From CBDIBC01 sp965276635 (GTDB lineage: Bacteria; Actinomycetota; Acidimicrobiia; Acidimicrobiales; Palsa-688): a stretch of DNA of 64,000 nt. The DNA lies in contig CBDIBC010000004.1 of the NCBI GenBank assembly GCA_965276635.1, positions 372,001 to 436,000 on the forward strand, written 5' to 3'. Of the stretch, positions 18,172 to 25,999 are shown one piece after another (position 1 is the first letter of the stretch; the number at the start of each line of letters is the position of its first letter). Position numbers and translations under genes: made by a program. Under the pieces are notes generated by a model that had not been told where the DNA came from, ran no database searches, and saw nothing but the letters and a program-made list of their open reading frames with translations.

Positions 18172-18183
18172 GCGAGCGCTCGC
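18172..18183. promoter_or_regulatory. 12-bp palindrome before a P450 operon
   Basis: GCGAGCGCTCGC is a perfect palindrome 3 nt upstream of the ribosome site of the P450 gene that starts at 18156. In a GC-rich genome such a palindrome may be chance, but its position fits an operator that would also mask the ribosome site. Confidence 0.35.
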
Positions 18184-18270
18184 GACCGAGCGCGGTTGCA
18201 TGGTCGATCTTTCCCGTCGAGCGTACACAAGGCGATCGGGCAAGACGGTCGTTCGCTCGCCCGCCGCCGG

Positions 18271-19440
18271 TCAGCGGGTCAGCACCGTGACGCTGGCGTT
18301 GGCGCCGCGACCGACGGTGTGGGTCAGCGCGGTGCGGGCACCGGTCACCTGCCGGTCGCCGGCGTGGCCGCGAAGCTGGCGGACGACCTCCACCACCTGG
18401 CCGAGCGCCGAGGCGCCGAGCGGCTCGCCCTTGGAGAGCAGGCCGCCGCTCACGTTCACCGGGATCCGCCCGCCGATGGAGGTGGCGCCGCTGCGGATCA
18501 GGTCCGCGGATCCTCCGGGCGGGCACAGGCCCAGCTCCTCGCACGACAGCAGCTCCCGGGCCGCATCGGTGTCCTGGCACTCGGCCAGGTCGAGGTCGGC
18601 GGGTCCGATGCCGGCCTCCTCGTAGGCGGCGGCCGCGGCGCGCGCCGTCGGGGTGGGGAGGTCGTCGTCGCACAGCCCCGACATCGGCGTGGACTCGCCG
18701 AGCACGGCGCCGGGCAGGTGGGAGCGCAGCACGGTGGCCGCCACCCGCACCACGGGGCGGTGCCCGCCGGAGCCGGCGCTGGCCGCCCTGCCTTCGCCGT
18801 CGCTGCCGCGCAGCACGATGGCCGCGGCTCCCTCGTTCGGCGAGCAGAGCATCCACAGGTGGAGTGGCTCGCAGACCAGGCGCGAGCGCAGCACGGCCTC
18901 GGCGGTGACCTCGCGGCGGAACATGGCGTCGGGGTTGGCCACACCCTGCGCTCGGTTCTTGACCACCACGGCGGCCAGGTCGTCCTTGGTGATCCCCGAC
19001 GTCGCCATGAGGCGCTGGGCCCGCATGGCAAAGTAGGCGGGAGTGGACCCCAAGCCGGCCACCTCCTGCCACGGCTCGAAGAACGACGAGCGGATGATGC
19101 CCTTGGGCATCTTCTCGATGCCGAACACCACGACGGTGTCGTACTGCCCGCTGCGGATGGATGCGGCGCCCAGCATCAAAGCGGCGGCGCCGCTGGCGCA
19201 CCCGGCCTCCACGTCGACGATGGGCATCCCGGTCAGCGCCAGCCGGCCCAGGACCTTGTGGCCCGACGCCACGCCCGCGTAGGCGGTGCCGCAGAAGGCG
19301 GCCTGGACGGCGCGGTGCTCGACGCCTGCATCCTCCATGGCCTGGCGGACGGCATGGGCACCGAGGTCGGTGACCGTCTTGTTCTCGAACCGACCGAATG
19401 GATGCATGCCCACGCCGGCGACGACCACGTCGCGCGTCAT
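18271..19440 (-). CDS. Thiolase-like protein, probable Ltp2-type aldolase/lyase
   Basis: A 389-residue SCP2-type thiolase fold. The nucleophile region DVEAGCASGAAAL keeps Cys. At the second site, where thiolases have VHDCF, this protein reads CQDTD, and where they have GHPxGAS it reads GEPLGAS. Both catalytic His residues are therefore replaced. In Ltp2, a homologue in cholesterol side-chain degradation, the thiolase fold works as a retro-aldolase in complex with a DUF35 protein. The ATG at 19440 overlaps the stop of a DUF35 gene, so a complex is likely. The aldolase role is an inference. Confidence 0.8.
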   Translation of the reverse strand: MTRDVVVAGVGMHPFGRFENKTVTDLGAHAVRQAMEDAGVEHRAVQAAFCGTAYAGVASGHKVLGRLALTGMPIVDVEAGCASGAAALMLGAASIRSGQYDTVVVFGIEKMPKGIIRSSFFEPWQEVAGLGSTPAYFAMRAQRLMATSGITKDDLAAVVVKNRAQGVANPDAMFRREVTAEAVLRSRLVCEPLHLWMLCSPNEGAAAIVLRGSDGEGRAASAGSGGHRPVVRVAATVLRSHLPGAVLGESTPMSGLCDDDLPTPTARAAAAAYEEAGIGPADLDLAECQDTDAARELLSCEELGLCPPGGSADLIRSGATSIGGRIPVNVSGGLLSKGEPLGASALGQVVEVVRQLRGHAGDRQVTGARTALTHTVGRGANASVTVLTR

Positions 19441-19835
19441 GGCTGCTCCGGCGCGAACGCCCAGCTGCACTGCGGCGTGGTGCCCTCGTCCGGCGGCACG
19501 GCCGTGACCACGTCGCGCACCAGCCGCATGGTCTGCCCGGCGTGGAGGGCGGCGGGGTCGTCGGCGGTGAGGCGGCTGACAACTCGCATTCGACCGCCCA
19601 GCTCGACGACGCCAAAACCGAACGGCACCCGGCCGGTGTAGCCGGGCGGCGCGGCCGTCACGGCCGTCCAGGCCCAGAGCGTCCCCGTCGTCGGCAGCAG
19701 GACGGGCTCGACGGTCGCGGCGCCGCAGTAGGGACACGTGTCGGTGGCGGGGAAGTGGTCGTGGGCGCACCGCAGGCAGTGCGCACCCATGAGCGCCGGC
19801 TGGTCGCCATCGCTCAGCAATCCCTCTCGAACCAT
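19437..19835 (-). CDS. DUF35 OB-fold protein with zinc ribbon
   Basis: A 132-residue protein with an N-terminal rubredoxin-like zinc ribbon (CLRC and CPYC, about residues 20-36) and a C-terminal OB-fold (GTLWAWTAVT, PFGFGVVEL). DUF35 proteins act as partners of thiolase-like enzymes, as ChsH2 does with Ltp2, and may help to bind the acyl-CoA. The stop overlaps the thiolase-like start by ATGA, strong evidence for a joint complex. The ATG at 19835 is taken as start; an in-frame GTG at 19850 is possible. It diverges from the thioesterase gene at 19935. Confidence 0.88.
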   Translation of the reverse strand: MVREGLLSDGDQPALMGAHCLRCAHDHFPATDTCPYCGAATVEPVLLPTTGTLWAWTAVTAAPPGYTGRVPFGFGVVELGGRMRVVSRLTADDPAALHAGQTMRLVRDVVTAVPPDEGTTPQCSWAFAPEQP

Positions 19836-19934
19836 CGTTATGCCGTCCACACGGCGAATGTAGCCCGTGAACGTCCCTCTCCAGCATGAAGAGGGAGCGT
19901 GCCACCGACAGGGTTGGTTCGCTACCATGCTGCG

Positions 19935-20399
19935 ATGCACGATGGCTCGGCGCCGAACGGGATGGCCAGCGTCGGGGCGGTTCAGCCGGCGGAGGTCCGG
20001 CGCATGATCGCCGACGGCACGCACCTGCTGGCCGGTCTGGCTGTCAACGACGTGGAGGTGGCCAGCGATCATCTCGTTGTCGACCTGCCGCTGCATGCGG
20101 GCCTGTGCAACACGAGGGGCACCCTCTTCGGTGGCTTCCTGGCCACCCTGGCCGACATGGTCGGCGGTCGCCTGGCGAACGTCGGCCTGGTCGACGGCGG
20201 GGCCACCCCGACCGCCGACCTCAGCATCCACTACCTGGCCCCGGTCACCATCGGGCCGGCGCGTGCCGTCGCCCGGATCCTGCGGCGGGGCAGCCGGACG
20301 ATCGTGGTCTCCGTGGAGATCTCCGATCTCGGCACCAACCGGCTGGCGGCAGTGGCGACGATGTCCTGCAGCGTGCTCGGTCCTCGCTCCCCGGCCTGA
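19935..20399 (+). CDS. PaaI-type hotdog thioesterase
   Basis: A 154-residue single-hotdog protein of the PaaI/YbgC acyl-CoA thioesterase superfamily. The family segment GTLFGGFLATLADMVGG (about residues 65-81) carries the Asp that usually acts as catalytic acid or base. The strand LSIHYLAPVTIGPARAVARI follows. It would release CoA from an acyl-CoA, possibly to rescue stalled intermediates. It converges with the acyl-CoA ligase gene, with only 10 bp between the stops. Confidence 0.85.
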   Translation: MHDGSAPNGMASVGAVQPAEVRRMIADGTHLLAGLAVNDVEVASDHLVVDLPLHAGLCNTRGTLFGGFLATLADMVGGRLANVGLVDGGATPTADLSIHYLAPVTIGPARAVARILRRGSRTIVVSVEISDLGTNRLAAVATMSCSVLGPRSPA

Positions 20400-20409
20400 C
20401 GGCGCCGCT

Positions 20410-21915
20410 CTAGGGTTCCTGCTGACGGGCGAGCACCGACCGTTGGACCTGCCCCGTCGCCGAGGTCCGCGGCAGCGTGTCGACCACTATCACCCGTCGC
20501 GGGTGCTTGAACGACGCCAGGCGGTTGCCGATGTGGGCCCGGAGGTGCGACACCGTCGGGGTGGGCGCGCCATTGGCGAGCACCACCGCGGCGCACACCA
20601 CCTCGCCCCACTCGGCGTCGGGGACGCCGATCACCGCCACCTCCATGACCCCGGGGAAGCCGGCGAGGGCGGCCTCCACCTCGACCGGCGCCACCGTCTC
20701 GCCGCCCGAGCGGATGACCTCCTTCTTCCGCCCCACGATGGTGAGGTAGCCGTCCTCGTCCCGTTCGGCCAGATCCCCCGTGTGGTACCACCCGTCTCGC
20801 AGGGCGACGGCGGTCTCCTCCGGCAGCTCGAAGTACCCGTCCATGAGCCGGTCGCTGGTGATCAGCAGCTCGCCGTCGGTGGCCACCCGCGCCTGTACGC
20901 CCGGGATGGGATGGCCGACGCTCCCGGGCCGGGTCAGGACCTCGGTGTGGTGCAGGGCCACGGCGCGGGCCGTCTCGGTGGAGCCGTAGTTGATCGTCGT
21001 CTTGGCCGCCGGGAACCGGGCCCGTATGCTCTCGAGCAGCTCCACCGTCACCTGCGAGGTGCCCGTCAGCGCCCACTCCAGGCTCGAGCCCTCGGTCGTG
21101 CGGCCGCTCTCCAGGATCCGGCGCCAGACCGCGGGGATGCAGTACAACGTGCTCGCTGACCATCGCTCGACGGCGTCCAGGAGCTCGTCGGCGTCGGCCC
21201 GCCCGACCAGGTGGGCCGTATGGTGCGCCGACCACGCCATCCCCGCGAAGTTCCAGCCGGCCATGTGGAACAACGGGAACGCGATGACCTCGCCGGGCCC
21301 ACCCGTCACCGAGTGGGCGGCGGCACCGGCATGGGTCCGCAGCCACGTGGCGCGCTGCGAGACCATCACGCCCTTGGGCCTCCCGGTGCTGCCGCTGGTG
21401 AGGAAGATGGTGCACACGTCGTCCTCGGCGGGCAGCGGCACCGCCGGCTCGTCCCCGGAGGCGCCGGCCAGAATGGAGCGGAGGTCGGCGCCGGGAACCG
21501 CACCCCCTTCGCCATGGACAGCATCGTCGTCGAGGACGGCCAGGGCCGCGTCGACGTCCTTGGCCAATTGCTCGCCCCGCTCGGCGTGGCCCCGATCCAC
21601 CACCAGGAGCCGGGGCCTGAGGTACCCGAGCACCGCCGCCGCCTCTGTATCGGTGTACGCCGGGTTGAGGGGCGCCAAGGTCGCCGCCACCCGGCTGCCG
21701 CCGAAGTAGAGCGCCACCCCATCGAGCGACGTGTCCGACCACCAGGCCACCCGGTCCCCTCGCTCCACCCCGAGGCCGAGGAGGGCGTGGGACATGCGAT
21801 TGGCCTGGCGGGCCAGGGCACCAAACGTCAGGCCTTCGCCGCCCAGGGTCACCGCCAGGCGCCCCGGCACGTCGGAGGCTGCGCTACGCAGGATGGCGTT
21901 GGCTACGAGCGGCAT
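20410..21915 (-). CDS. Acyl-CoA ligase-like protein lacking the C-terminal lysine
   Basis: A 501-residue ANL-superfamily protein with the P-loop FLTSGSTGRPKGVM (about residue 175), A5 NYGSTETA, A7 WYHTGDL and hinge IVGRKKEVIRSGG. In A10, where the catalytic Lys for adenylation lies, the sequence is LPRTSATGQVQRSVL: Gln replaces Lys, with a CAG codon. Other ligases in the window keep the Lys. It may retain only thioester formation, use another residue, or be impaired. It stands alone on the - strand, with a 360-bp repeat-rich region upstream. Confidence 0.88.
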   Translation of the reverse strand: MPLVANAILRSAASDVPGRLAVTLGGEGLTFGALARQANRMSHALLGLGVERGDRVAWWSDTSLDGVALYFGGSRVAATLAPLNPAYTDTEAAAVLGYLRPRLLVVDRGHAERGEQLAKDVDAALAVLDDDAVHGEGGAVPGADLRSILAGASGDEPAVPLPAEDDVCTIFLTSGSTGRPKGVMVSQRATWLRTHAGAAAHSVTGGPGEVIAFPLFHMAGWNFAGMAWSAHHTAHLVGRADADELLDAVERWSASTLYCIPAVWRRILESGRTTEGSSLEWALTGTSQVTVELLESIRARFPAAKTTINYGSTETARAVALHHTEVLTRPGSVGHPIPGVQARVATDGELLITSDRLMDGYFELPEETAVALRDGWYHTGDLAERDEDGYLTIVGRKKEVIRSGGETVAPVEVEAALAGFPGVMEVAVIGVPDAEWGEVVCAAVVLANGAPTPTVSHLRAHIGNRLASFKHPRRVIVVDTLPRTSATGQVQRSVLARQQEP

Positions 21916-22003
21916 GCCACTCCCGGCCCTCGAGCCCGGCCGGCCCCGGCCCGGTGGAAGATCATCGTTCTCACGGTAGCAATTGCGTGCAGGGGCGGCG
22001 GCG

Positions 22004-22126
22004 GGGCCGTGGGTGGGCGTGCGGGCCGCGGGTGGGCGAGCGGGCCGCGGGCGGGCGTGCGGGCCGGGCCGTGGGTGGGCGTGCGGGCCGCGGGTTCGAG
22101 AGCGGCCGGGCCGTGGGTGGGAGAGC
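22004..22126. repeat. 19-bp G-rich tandem array, six copies
   Basis: Units GGGCCGYGGGYGGGCGWGC at 22004, 22023, 22042, 22066, 22085 and 22108. Four are near-identical; the copies at 22085 and 22108 have diverged 3' ends, and the gaps before 22066 and 22108 are 4-5 nt. Runs of three G's recur through the array, so the + strand could form G-quadruplexes. The last unit overlaps the palindrome that starts at 22123. Confidence 0.88.
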
Positions 22127-22171
22127 AGTGGTCAGTAGGTTCGACCGGGTCGAACCTACTGACCACTGCTC
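22123..22171. repeat. Perfect 49-nt palindrome, 24-bp arms
   Basis: Arms 22123-22146 and 22148-22171 are exact reverse complements around a single G. The arm begins GAGCAGTGGTCAG and ends GGTTCGACC. It lies about 105 nt downstream of the TetR stop on the - strand, so it could be a terminator, but it lacks a T-run. Its GC content is clearly lower than that of the array beside it, which suggests a different origin. Confidence 0.88.
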
Positions 22172-22275
22172 CGCTCGCCCGCTCGCCCGGTCGGGTTGCC
22201 GCACCGCCGCGCTCGGCCGGCCTGCCTCTGCCGGCCGTCACGGCTCGGTCAGTACGTTCGGCCCGCCGACGGGGC

Positions 22276-22878
22276 CTACCCGGCGGTGAAGCCGGCGACC
22301 GCGTGGTCCTCGACGAAGCGGCGGGCGACGTTTGGGTCGTCGAGATCGATGGTGGGCGACCGGTTGCTGTACAACGAGAACAGGATGCGCGATGCCCACT
22401 CCGCCGCCGCCGCCAGGTCGAGGTTCGGGCGCACCTCCCCCCGTCGGACGGCAGCTTCGAGGTACGGGCGGAGGAAGTCGATGCACCCGCTCAGCAGCGA
22501 GGTGCCCGAGCTGAGGAGCACGGCGACGGTGTCGGCGTCGTAGATCTCCTCCCAGCTCTTCAGGTGCGCCTTCGAACGGCAGATGAAGGCGCCGGCCAGG
22601 CCGAGCTGCTGGCTGAGGGTGGCGCCGGGGGCCATGGCGTCGGCCAGGGCCCGGTAGAAGTGTGACGAGGCCATCTCCGCGGTGGCGGCCAGGACCGCCC
22701 GCTTGTCGGGGAAGTACTGGTAGACGGTGCCGCGCGAGACACCGGCCACCCGGCTGATGTCCGCCACGGTCGTCTTGCGCGTGCCGAAGCGGCTGAAGCA
22801 GTCCCACGCGGCCACGACGATGGAGTCCCGGGTAGAGCGAGCCGTGGGCGCCTGGTCCGGGCGGAACAGATCCAGCAC
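22276..22878 (-). CDS. TetR-family regulator
   Basis: A 200-residue TetR/AcrR repressor. The helix-turn-helix is at about residues 35-55 (TVADISRVAGVSRGTVYQYF). The C-terminal 135 residues form the ligand-binding domain (SKAHLKSWEEIYDADTVAVL), unlike that of the paralogous TetR group elsewhere in the window. It diverges from the CoA-transferase gene, with a 16-bp tandem array between them, so it probably controls that gene and itself. The effector may be an acyl-CoA; this is inferred from context. Confidence 0.9.
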   Translation of the reverse strand: MLDLFRPDQAPTARSTRDSIVVAAWDCFSRFGTRKTTVADISRVAGVSRGTVYQYFPDKRAVLAATAEMASSHFYRALADAMAPGATLSQQLGLAGAFICRSKAHLKSWEEIYDADTVAVLLSSGTSLLSGCIDFLRPYLEAAVRRGEVRPNLDLAAAAEWASRILFSLYSNRSPTIDLDDPNVARRFVEDHAVAGFTAG

Positions 22879-22909
22879 CTGGCCAGGCTAGCCGACCCGT
22901 CGCCGCATC

Positions 22910-22932
22910 GGACAGATTGTCAGACTGTGTCC
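22910..22932. promoter_or_regulatory. Imperfect inverted repeat, candidate TetR operator
   Basis: GGACA (22910-22914) and TGTCC (22928-22932) are inverted around 13 nt. They lie about 30 nt upstream of the TetR start and directly before the 16-bp repeat array. Weak evidence; the position between divergent genes is the main argument. Confidence 0.28.
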
Positions 22933-23028
22933 GAGATGCAAGGTGCCAGAGGTGCAAGGTGCCAGAGATGCAAGGTGCCAGAGATGCAAGGTGCCAGAGA
23001 TGCAAGGTGCCAGAGATGCAAGGTGGTG
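22933..23028. repeat. 16-bp tandem array, six copies
   Basis: Unit GAGATGCAAGGTGCCA at 22933, 22949, 22965, 22981, 22997 and 23013. The second copy has one change and the sixth loses identity after 13 bases. The array is about 55-60% GC, lower than its surroundings, and lies in the divergent control region between the TetR and CaiB-type genes. Each unit carries an ATG and an AAGG, but 16 is not a multiple of three, so the array does not code for a stable repeat protein. Confidence 0.93.
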
Positions 23029-23163
23029 GAGGACATCGGGGGCGAGGCGATTCGGGTGCAGGCCCATGGCGGGCCGTGGTGTGCCGCACGTCGTTCACTT
23101 ATGGTCGGGGCGGACGGGTCGGGACCGACCGGGGGCTCGTCGACTGAAACAGGAGACAGTGCA

Positions 23164-24390
23164 TTGACCGATGTCATGGCCGGAATCCGGATACTCGAGG
23201 TCGCTGAGCACACCTTCGTGCCGCTAGCGGGTGCGATCCTCGCCGATTGGGGAGCCGAGGTCATCAAGATCGAGCATCCCGAGCGCGGCGACGCCATGCG
23301 CGGGCTTGCCAGCAGCGGCGGGATCCATGTCGGCGGTGGCGGGGTGCACGTGCTCATGGAGCACGCCAACCGAGGCAAGCGCAGCCTGGCGCTCGACCTG
23401 GCTACAGACGAGGGTGTGGACCTGCTCTACCGTCTGGCCGAGTCGGCCGATGTCTTCCTGACCAACAAGCTCCCCAGGGTGCTGACCAAGCTGAAGATCG
23501 ATGTCGACGACATCCGGGCCAGGAACCCTCGCATCGTGTACGTACGGGGCAGCGGCTACGGGAACAGGGGACCGGATGCCGACCTGGGGGGCTACGACTC
23601 CCTGGCGTACTGGGCGCGCTCGGGGAATGCCGCCGCCGCACAGCTGCCGGAGATCGACTACGTCCCTGGTCAGCCGGTTCCCGCCCTGGGCGACTCCATC
23701 GGGGCGATGTTCATCGCGGGTGGCATCGCCACGGCCCTGTTGCAGCGGGAGCGGACGGGGGAGGTGCCGGTCGTGGACGTGTCGCTCCTCGCCACCGGCA
23801 TGTGGGCCCTGAGTGCCGGGATCGGCATCTCTCAGCAGACGGGTACGCCCTACGTGGGCGTCCCGGCGCAGGCGTCCGGCCGGCGCAACCCCCTCGTCGG
23901 CCTGTACCGCACGGCCGACGATCACTGGATCTCTCTCTGCATGCTCCAGGGTTTCCATTACTGGCCCGAGGTAAGCCGGGTCCTGCGCCATCCCGAGTGG
24001 GTGGACGACCCTCGCTTCGCGACCAGCGATCTGCTGCTCGGGAACGGTGTCGCCGCCGGGGGGCTGGTGGCCGAGGCGTTTCGTGCGGAGACCATCGCCA
24101 CCTGGAAGGAGCGGCTGACTGACCTCAAAGGCCAGTGGTCACCCGTCCAGGATTCGTTGGACATCGCCGACGACCCCATGGTCCGGGCCAACGGGTACCT
24201 GGCCGAGACGAGCACGGCCGAGGGTGTCCCCTTCAGGCTGGTGACGACCCCGGTGCAATTCGACGGCCAGCCGGCGGTCCCGGCCCGGGCGCCGTTGTTC
24301 AACGAGCACGGCGACGACCTGCTGGCCTCCGAGCTGGGGCTCGACCAGGACACCATCCTGGAGCTCAAGGTAAAAGGCGTCGTCGCATGA
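23164..24390 (+). CDS. CaiB/BaiF-family CoA-transferase
   Basis: A 408-residue class III CoA-transferase, which moves CoA between acids by a catalytic Asp. The N-terminus has ILEVAEHTFVPLAGAILADW and GAEVIKIEHPERGDAMR. The Asp in GGYDSLAYWARSG (about residue 143) is in the expected place. The rest of the fold follows, with SGRRNPLVGLYRTADDHWI (about residues 239-257). The TTG at 23164 is taken as start because AGGAG (23151-23155) stands 8 nt upstream; ATG at 23176 is an alternative. Substrates of this family include bile acids, carnitine, oxalate and aromatic acids. Confidence 0.9.
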   Translation: MTDVMAGIRILEVAEHTFVPLAGAILADWGAEVIKIEHPERGDAMRGLASSGGIHVGGGGVHVLMEHANRGKRSLALDLATDEGVDLLYRLAESADVFLTNKLPRVLTKLKIDVDDIRARNPRIVYVRGSGYGNRGPDADLGGYDSLAYWARSGNAAAAQLPEIDYVPGQPVPALGDSIGAMFIAGGIATALLQRERTGEVPVVDVSLLATGMWALSAGIGISQQTGTPYVGVPAQASGRRNPLVGLYRTADDHWISLCMLQGFHYWPEVSRVLRHPEWVDDPRFATSDLLLGNGVAAGGLVAEAFRAETIATWKERLTDLKGQWSPVQDSLDIADDPMVRANGYLAETSTAEGVPFRLVTTPVQFDGQPAVPARAPLFNEHGDDLLASELGLDQDTILELKVKGVVA

Positions 24391-24473
24391 GCGATGGGGA
24401 GAGAGCTCCCTCGCGCCCGTAGTCCTCTCAGCATCCCTGAGCAGGCGGTTCCCGGATGAGCAAGGATAACCGG

Positions 24474-25319
24474 ATGACCAATGACTCGATGACCGAGACG
24501 GCCGACGGAACCCTTCCTTCTGACCCCTTCAGCCTGGCCGATCGCGTGGCCATCGTCACCGGGGGTGGCACGGGGATCGGCGCCGAGACCGCTCGCGTGT
24601 TCGCCCGCCACGGCGCCCGGGCCGTCGTCCTGGCCGCCCGCACCATGGCCGACCTGGAGGCGGTGGCGGCCGATATCGAGGGGGCGCCGACCGGCGGGGA
24701 CCACCGCACCCAAGTGCTGGTGGTGCCGACCGACGTCAAGGACGAGGCCTCGGTGGTGACGCTCGTCGAACGGACCATGGAGCGGTTCGGACGCATCGAT
24801 GTGCTGGTCAACAATGCGGGAGGCACCAGGATGGGCCCCCTCGAGGCGACGCCGACGAAAGCCTGGGACTCGGTGTTCGCTCTGAACGTACGGGGACCGT
24901 TCCTCTGCACCCGGGAGGCTGGCCGCCACATGATCAACGACGGCGGCGGCGTGATCATCAACGTGTCATCCGGAGCCGGGGTGCACGGGGTCCGGTACGG
25001 GGCCGGGTACAGCGCGTCGAAGTCGGGCCTGCAGATGTTCACTCGGGTGACCGCGGCCGAATGGGGTCGATACGGTATCCGCGCCAACTGTGTGGCCGTG
25101 GGCCTGGTGGCCTCCGAACGGGCGGTGTCGGCGTGGGAGGAGGCCAACATCGATGCCGAGCAGATGGCTCGCGATGTGCCGGTGGGGCGGGTCGGCCGGC
25201 CGGCCGACGTCGCCTACCCGATCCTCTTCCTGGCCTCCGACGCCTCGGCGTACGTGAGCGGCCAGACCTTCTCGGTGGACGGTGGACCGAGATTGGGAGG
25301 CCCTCCGCCCGAGGATTGA
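24474..25319 (+). CDS. SDR-family oxidoreductase
   Basis: A 281-residue short-chain dehydrogenase/reductase of the classical FabG type. It has the nucleotide-binding TGGGTGIG, the NNAGG structural motif, NVSSGAG with the catalytic Ser, and YSASK with the catalytic Tyr and Lys. The ATG at 24474 is preferred to 24456 because AAGGA (24462-24466) precedes it by 7 nt. It probably oxidises a hydroxyacyl-CoA or a ring alcohol. It lies 83 bp after the CoA-transferase and is followed by a hairpin at 25320. Confidence 0.88.
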   Translation: MTNDSMTETADGTLPSDPFSLADRVAIVTGGGTGIGAETARVFARHGARAVVLAARTMADLEAVAADIEGAPTGGDHRTQVLVVPTDVKDEASVVTLVERTMERFGRIDVLVNNAGGTRMGPLEATPTKAWDSVFALNVRGPFLCTREAGRHMINDGGGVIINVSSGAGVHGVRYGAGYSASKSGLQMFTRVTAAEWGRYGIRANCVAVGLVASERAVSAWEEANIDAEQMARDVPVGRVGRPADVAYPILFLASDASAYVSGQTFSVDGGPRLGGPPPED

Positions 25320-25356
25320 CGCCGACCGGGGCCCGTCGAGCCCCCGATCGTCGGCG
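25320..25356 (+). terminator. Candidate terminator hairpin after SDR
   Basis: CGCCGAC (25320-25326) pairs with GTCGGCG (25350-25356), and inner GGGGC/GCCCC bases extend the stem. It starts immediately after the SDR stop codon. No T-run is present. It would separate the SDR from the oxidoreductase operon that follows. Confidence 0.45.
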
Positions 25357-25381
25357 CGACGGTCGATATGACCAGTCGGGG

Positions 25382-25387
25382 TATAGT
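25382..25387 (+). promoter_or_regulatory. Candidate -10 box of the oxidoreductase operon
   Basis: TATAGT stands 34 nt upstream of the GTG start at 25421, in a locally AT-richer stretch. The base pairs 17 nt upstream do not give a clear -35 box. It follows the candidate terminator at 25320-25356, which supports separate transcription of the four-subunit oxidoreductase. Confidence 0.35.
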
Positions 25388-25420
25388 CGACAAGAGCCGG
25401 GGGTGTCCGAGGAGGGCTGC

Positions 25421-25999
25421 GTGGAGCGAGAGGTGCTGTTCACGGGGGTCGGAGGCCAGGGTGTGCAGATTGCCTCCAAGACCCTCGCCACCGCCGCCAT
25501 CGCCGAAGGCCGCGAGGTGATGTTGGTCCCCCGCTACGGCGGCGGCATGCGCGGCGGGATGACCAACGCCGAGGTCACCATCGGCACTGGCGAGTTGCGT
25601 GCCCTGCCCCTGGCCACCTCGGCCTGGTCGGCGTACGTCATGGACCCCTCGTACTGGCCCACCATTCGACCCAGCCTGGCGCCCGGCGCCGTCGTGGTGG
25701 TGAACTCGTCGCTGTTCGGCGGGGAGGTCGACGTGGAGCGGGCCCAGGTCTTCGGTATCCCGGCCAGCGAGGTGGCGGCCGGTTTGGGCAGCCCGATGAG
25801 CGCGGGCTTCGTGCTGCTGGGAGCCTTCGTGGCGCTCACCGGCCTTGTCAGCCTCGAAGGGGCCCTGCTCGCCATGCGCCAGCTCGTCCCCGCATATCGC
25901 ACGCAGCACCTGGAGGCCAACGATCGGGCTATCCGGGCCGGTGCCGACCAGGTGCCGGCCCTCGCCGCTCCCGCGTGGGACGTCGCGGTGATGTCGTGA
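25421..25999 (+). CDS. 2-oxoacid:ferredoxin oxidoreductase, gamma subunit
   Basis: A 192-residue gamma subunit of the pyruvate/2-oxoacid:ferredoxin oxidoreductase family. It starts with EVLFTGVGGQGVQIASKTLA and includes the YGGGMRGGMTNAEVTI loop that is typical of the gamma domain. The GTG at 25421 is preferred because GGAGG stands 5 nt before it; another GTG lies at 25403. Its stop overlaps the next start by GTGA. The complex oxidatively decarboxylates a 2-oxoacid to acyl-CoA, with reduction of ferredoxin. Confidence 0.92.
   Translation: MEREVLFTGVGGQGVQIASKTLATAAIAEGREVMLVPRYGGGMRGGMTNAEVTIGTGELRALPLATSAWSAYVMDPSYWPTIRPSLAPGAVVVVNSSLFGGEVDVERAQVFGIPASEVAAGLGSPMSAGFVLLGAFVALTGLVSLEGALLAMRQLVPAYRTQHLEANDRAIRAGADQVPALAAPAWDVAVMS

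Larger units (their letters stand above)
21916..22275. other. Repeat-rich intergenic region
   Basis: This 360-bp gap between two leftward genes (TetR upstream, acyl-CoA ligase downstream) codes for nothing recognisable. It holds six copies of a 19-bp G-rich unit (22004-22126) that run into a perfect 49-nt palindrome (22123-22171). The bases next to the ligase start include a short, relatively AT-rich stretch (about 21960-21987) that may hold its promoter. The rest has extreme G-skew. Confidence 0.8.

Noticed and set aside
18157..18243. Longer N-terminus of the P450 that ends at 16969
   Set aside because: The frame is open, but the GTG at 18156 has a well-placed AGGGAG and gives the normal family length.
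22004..22126. Replication origin or attachment site
   Set aside because: No integrase, replication gene or target duplication lies nearby; the array only shows repeated G-rich units.
22933..23028. CRISPR array
   Set aside because: The 16-bp units adjoin without unique spacers, so it is a simple tandem repeat.
22927..23163. N-terminal extension of the CoA-transferase through the 16-bp array
   Set aside because: The frame is open but would translate the repeats; AGGAG and the TTG at 23164 fit the start of the known family.
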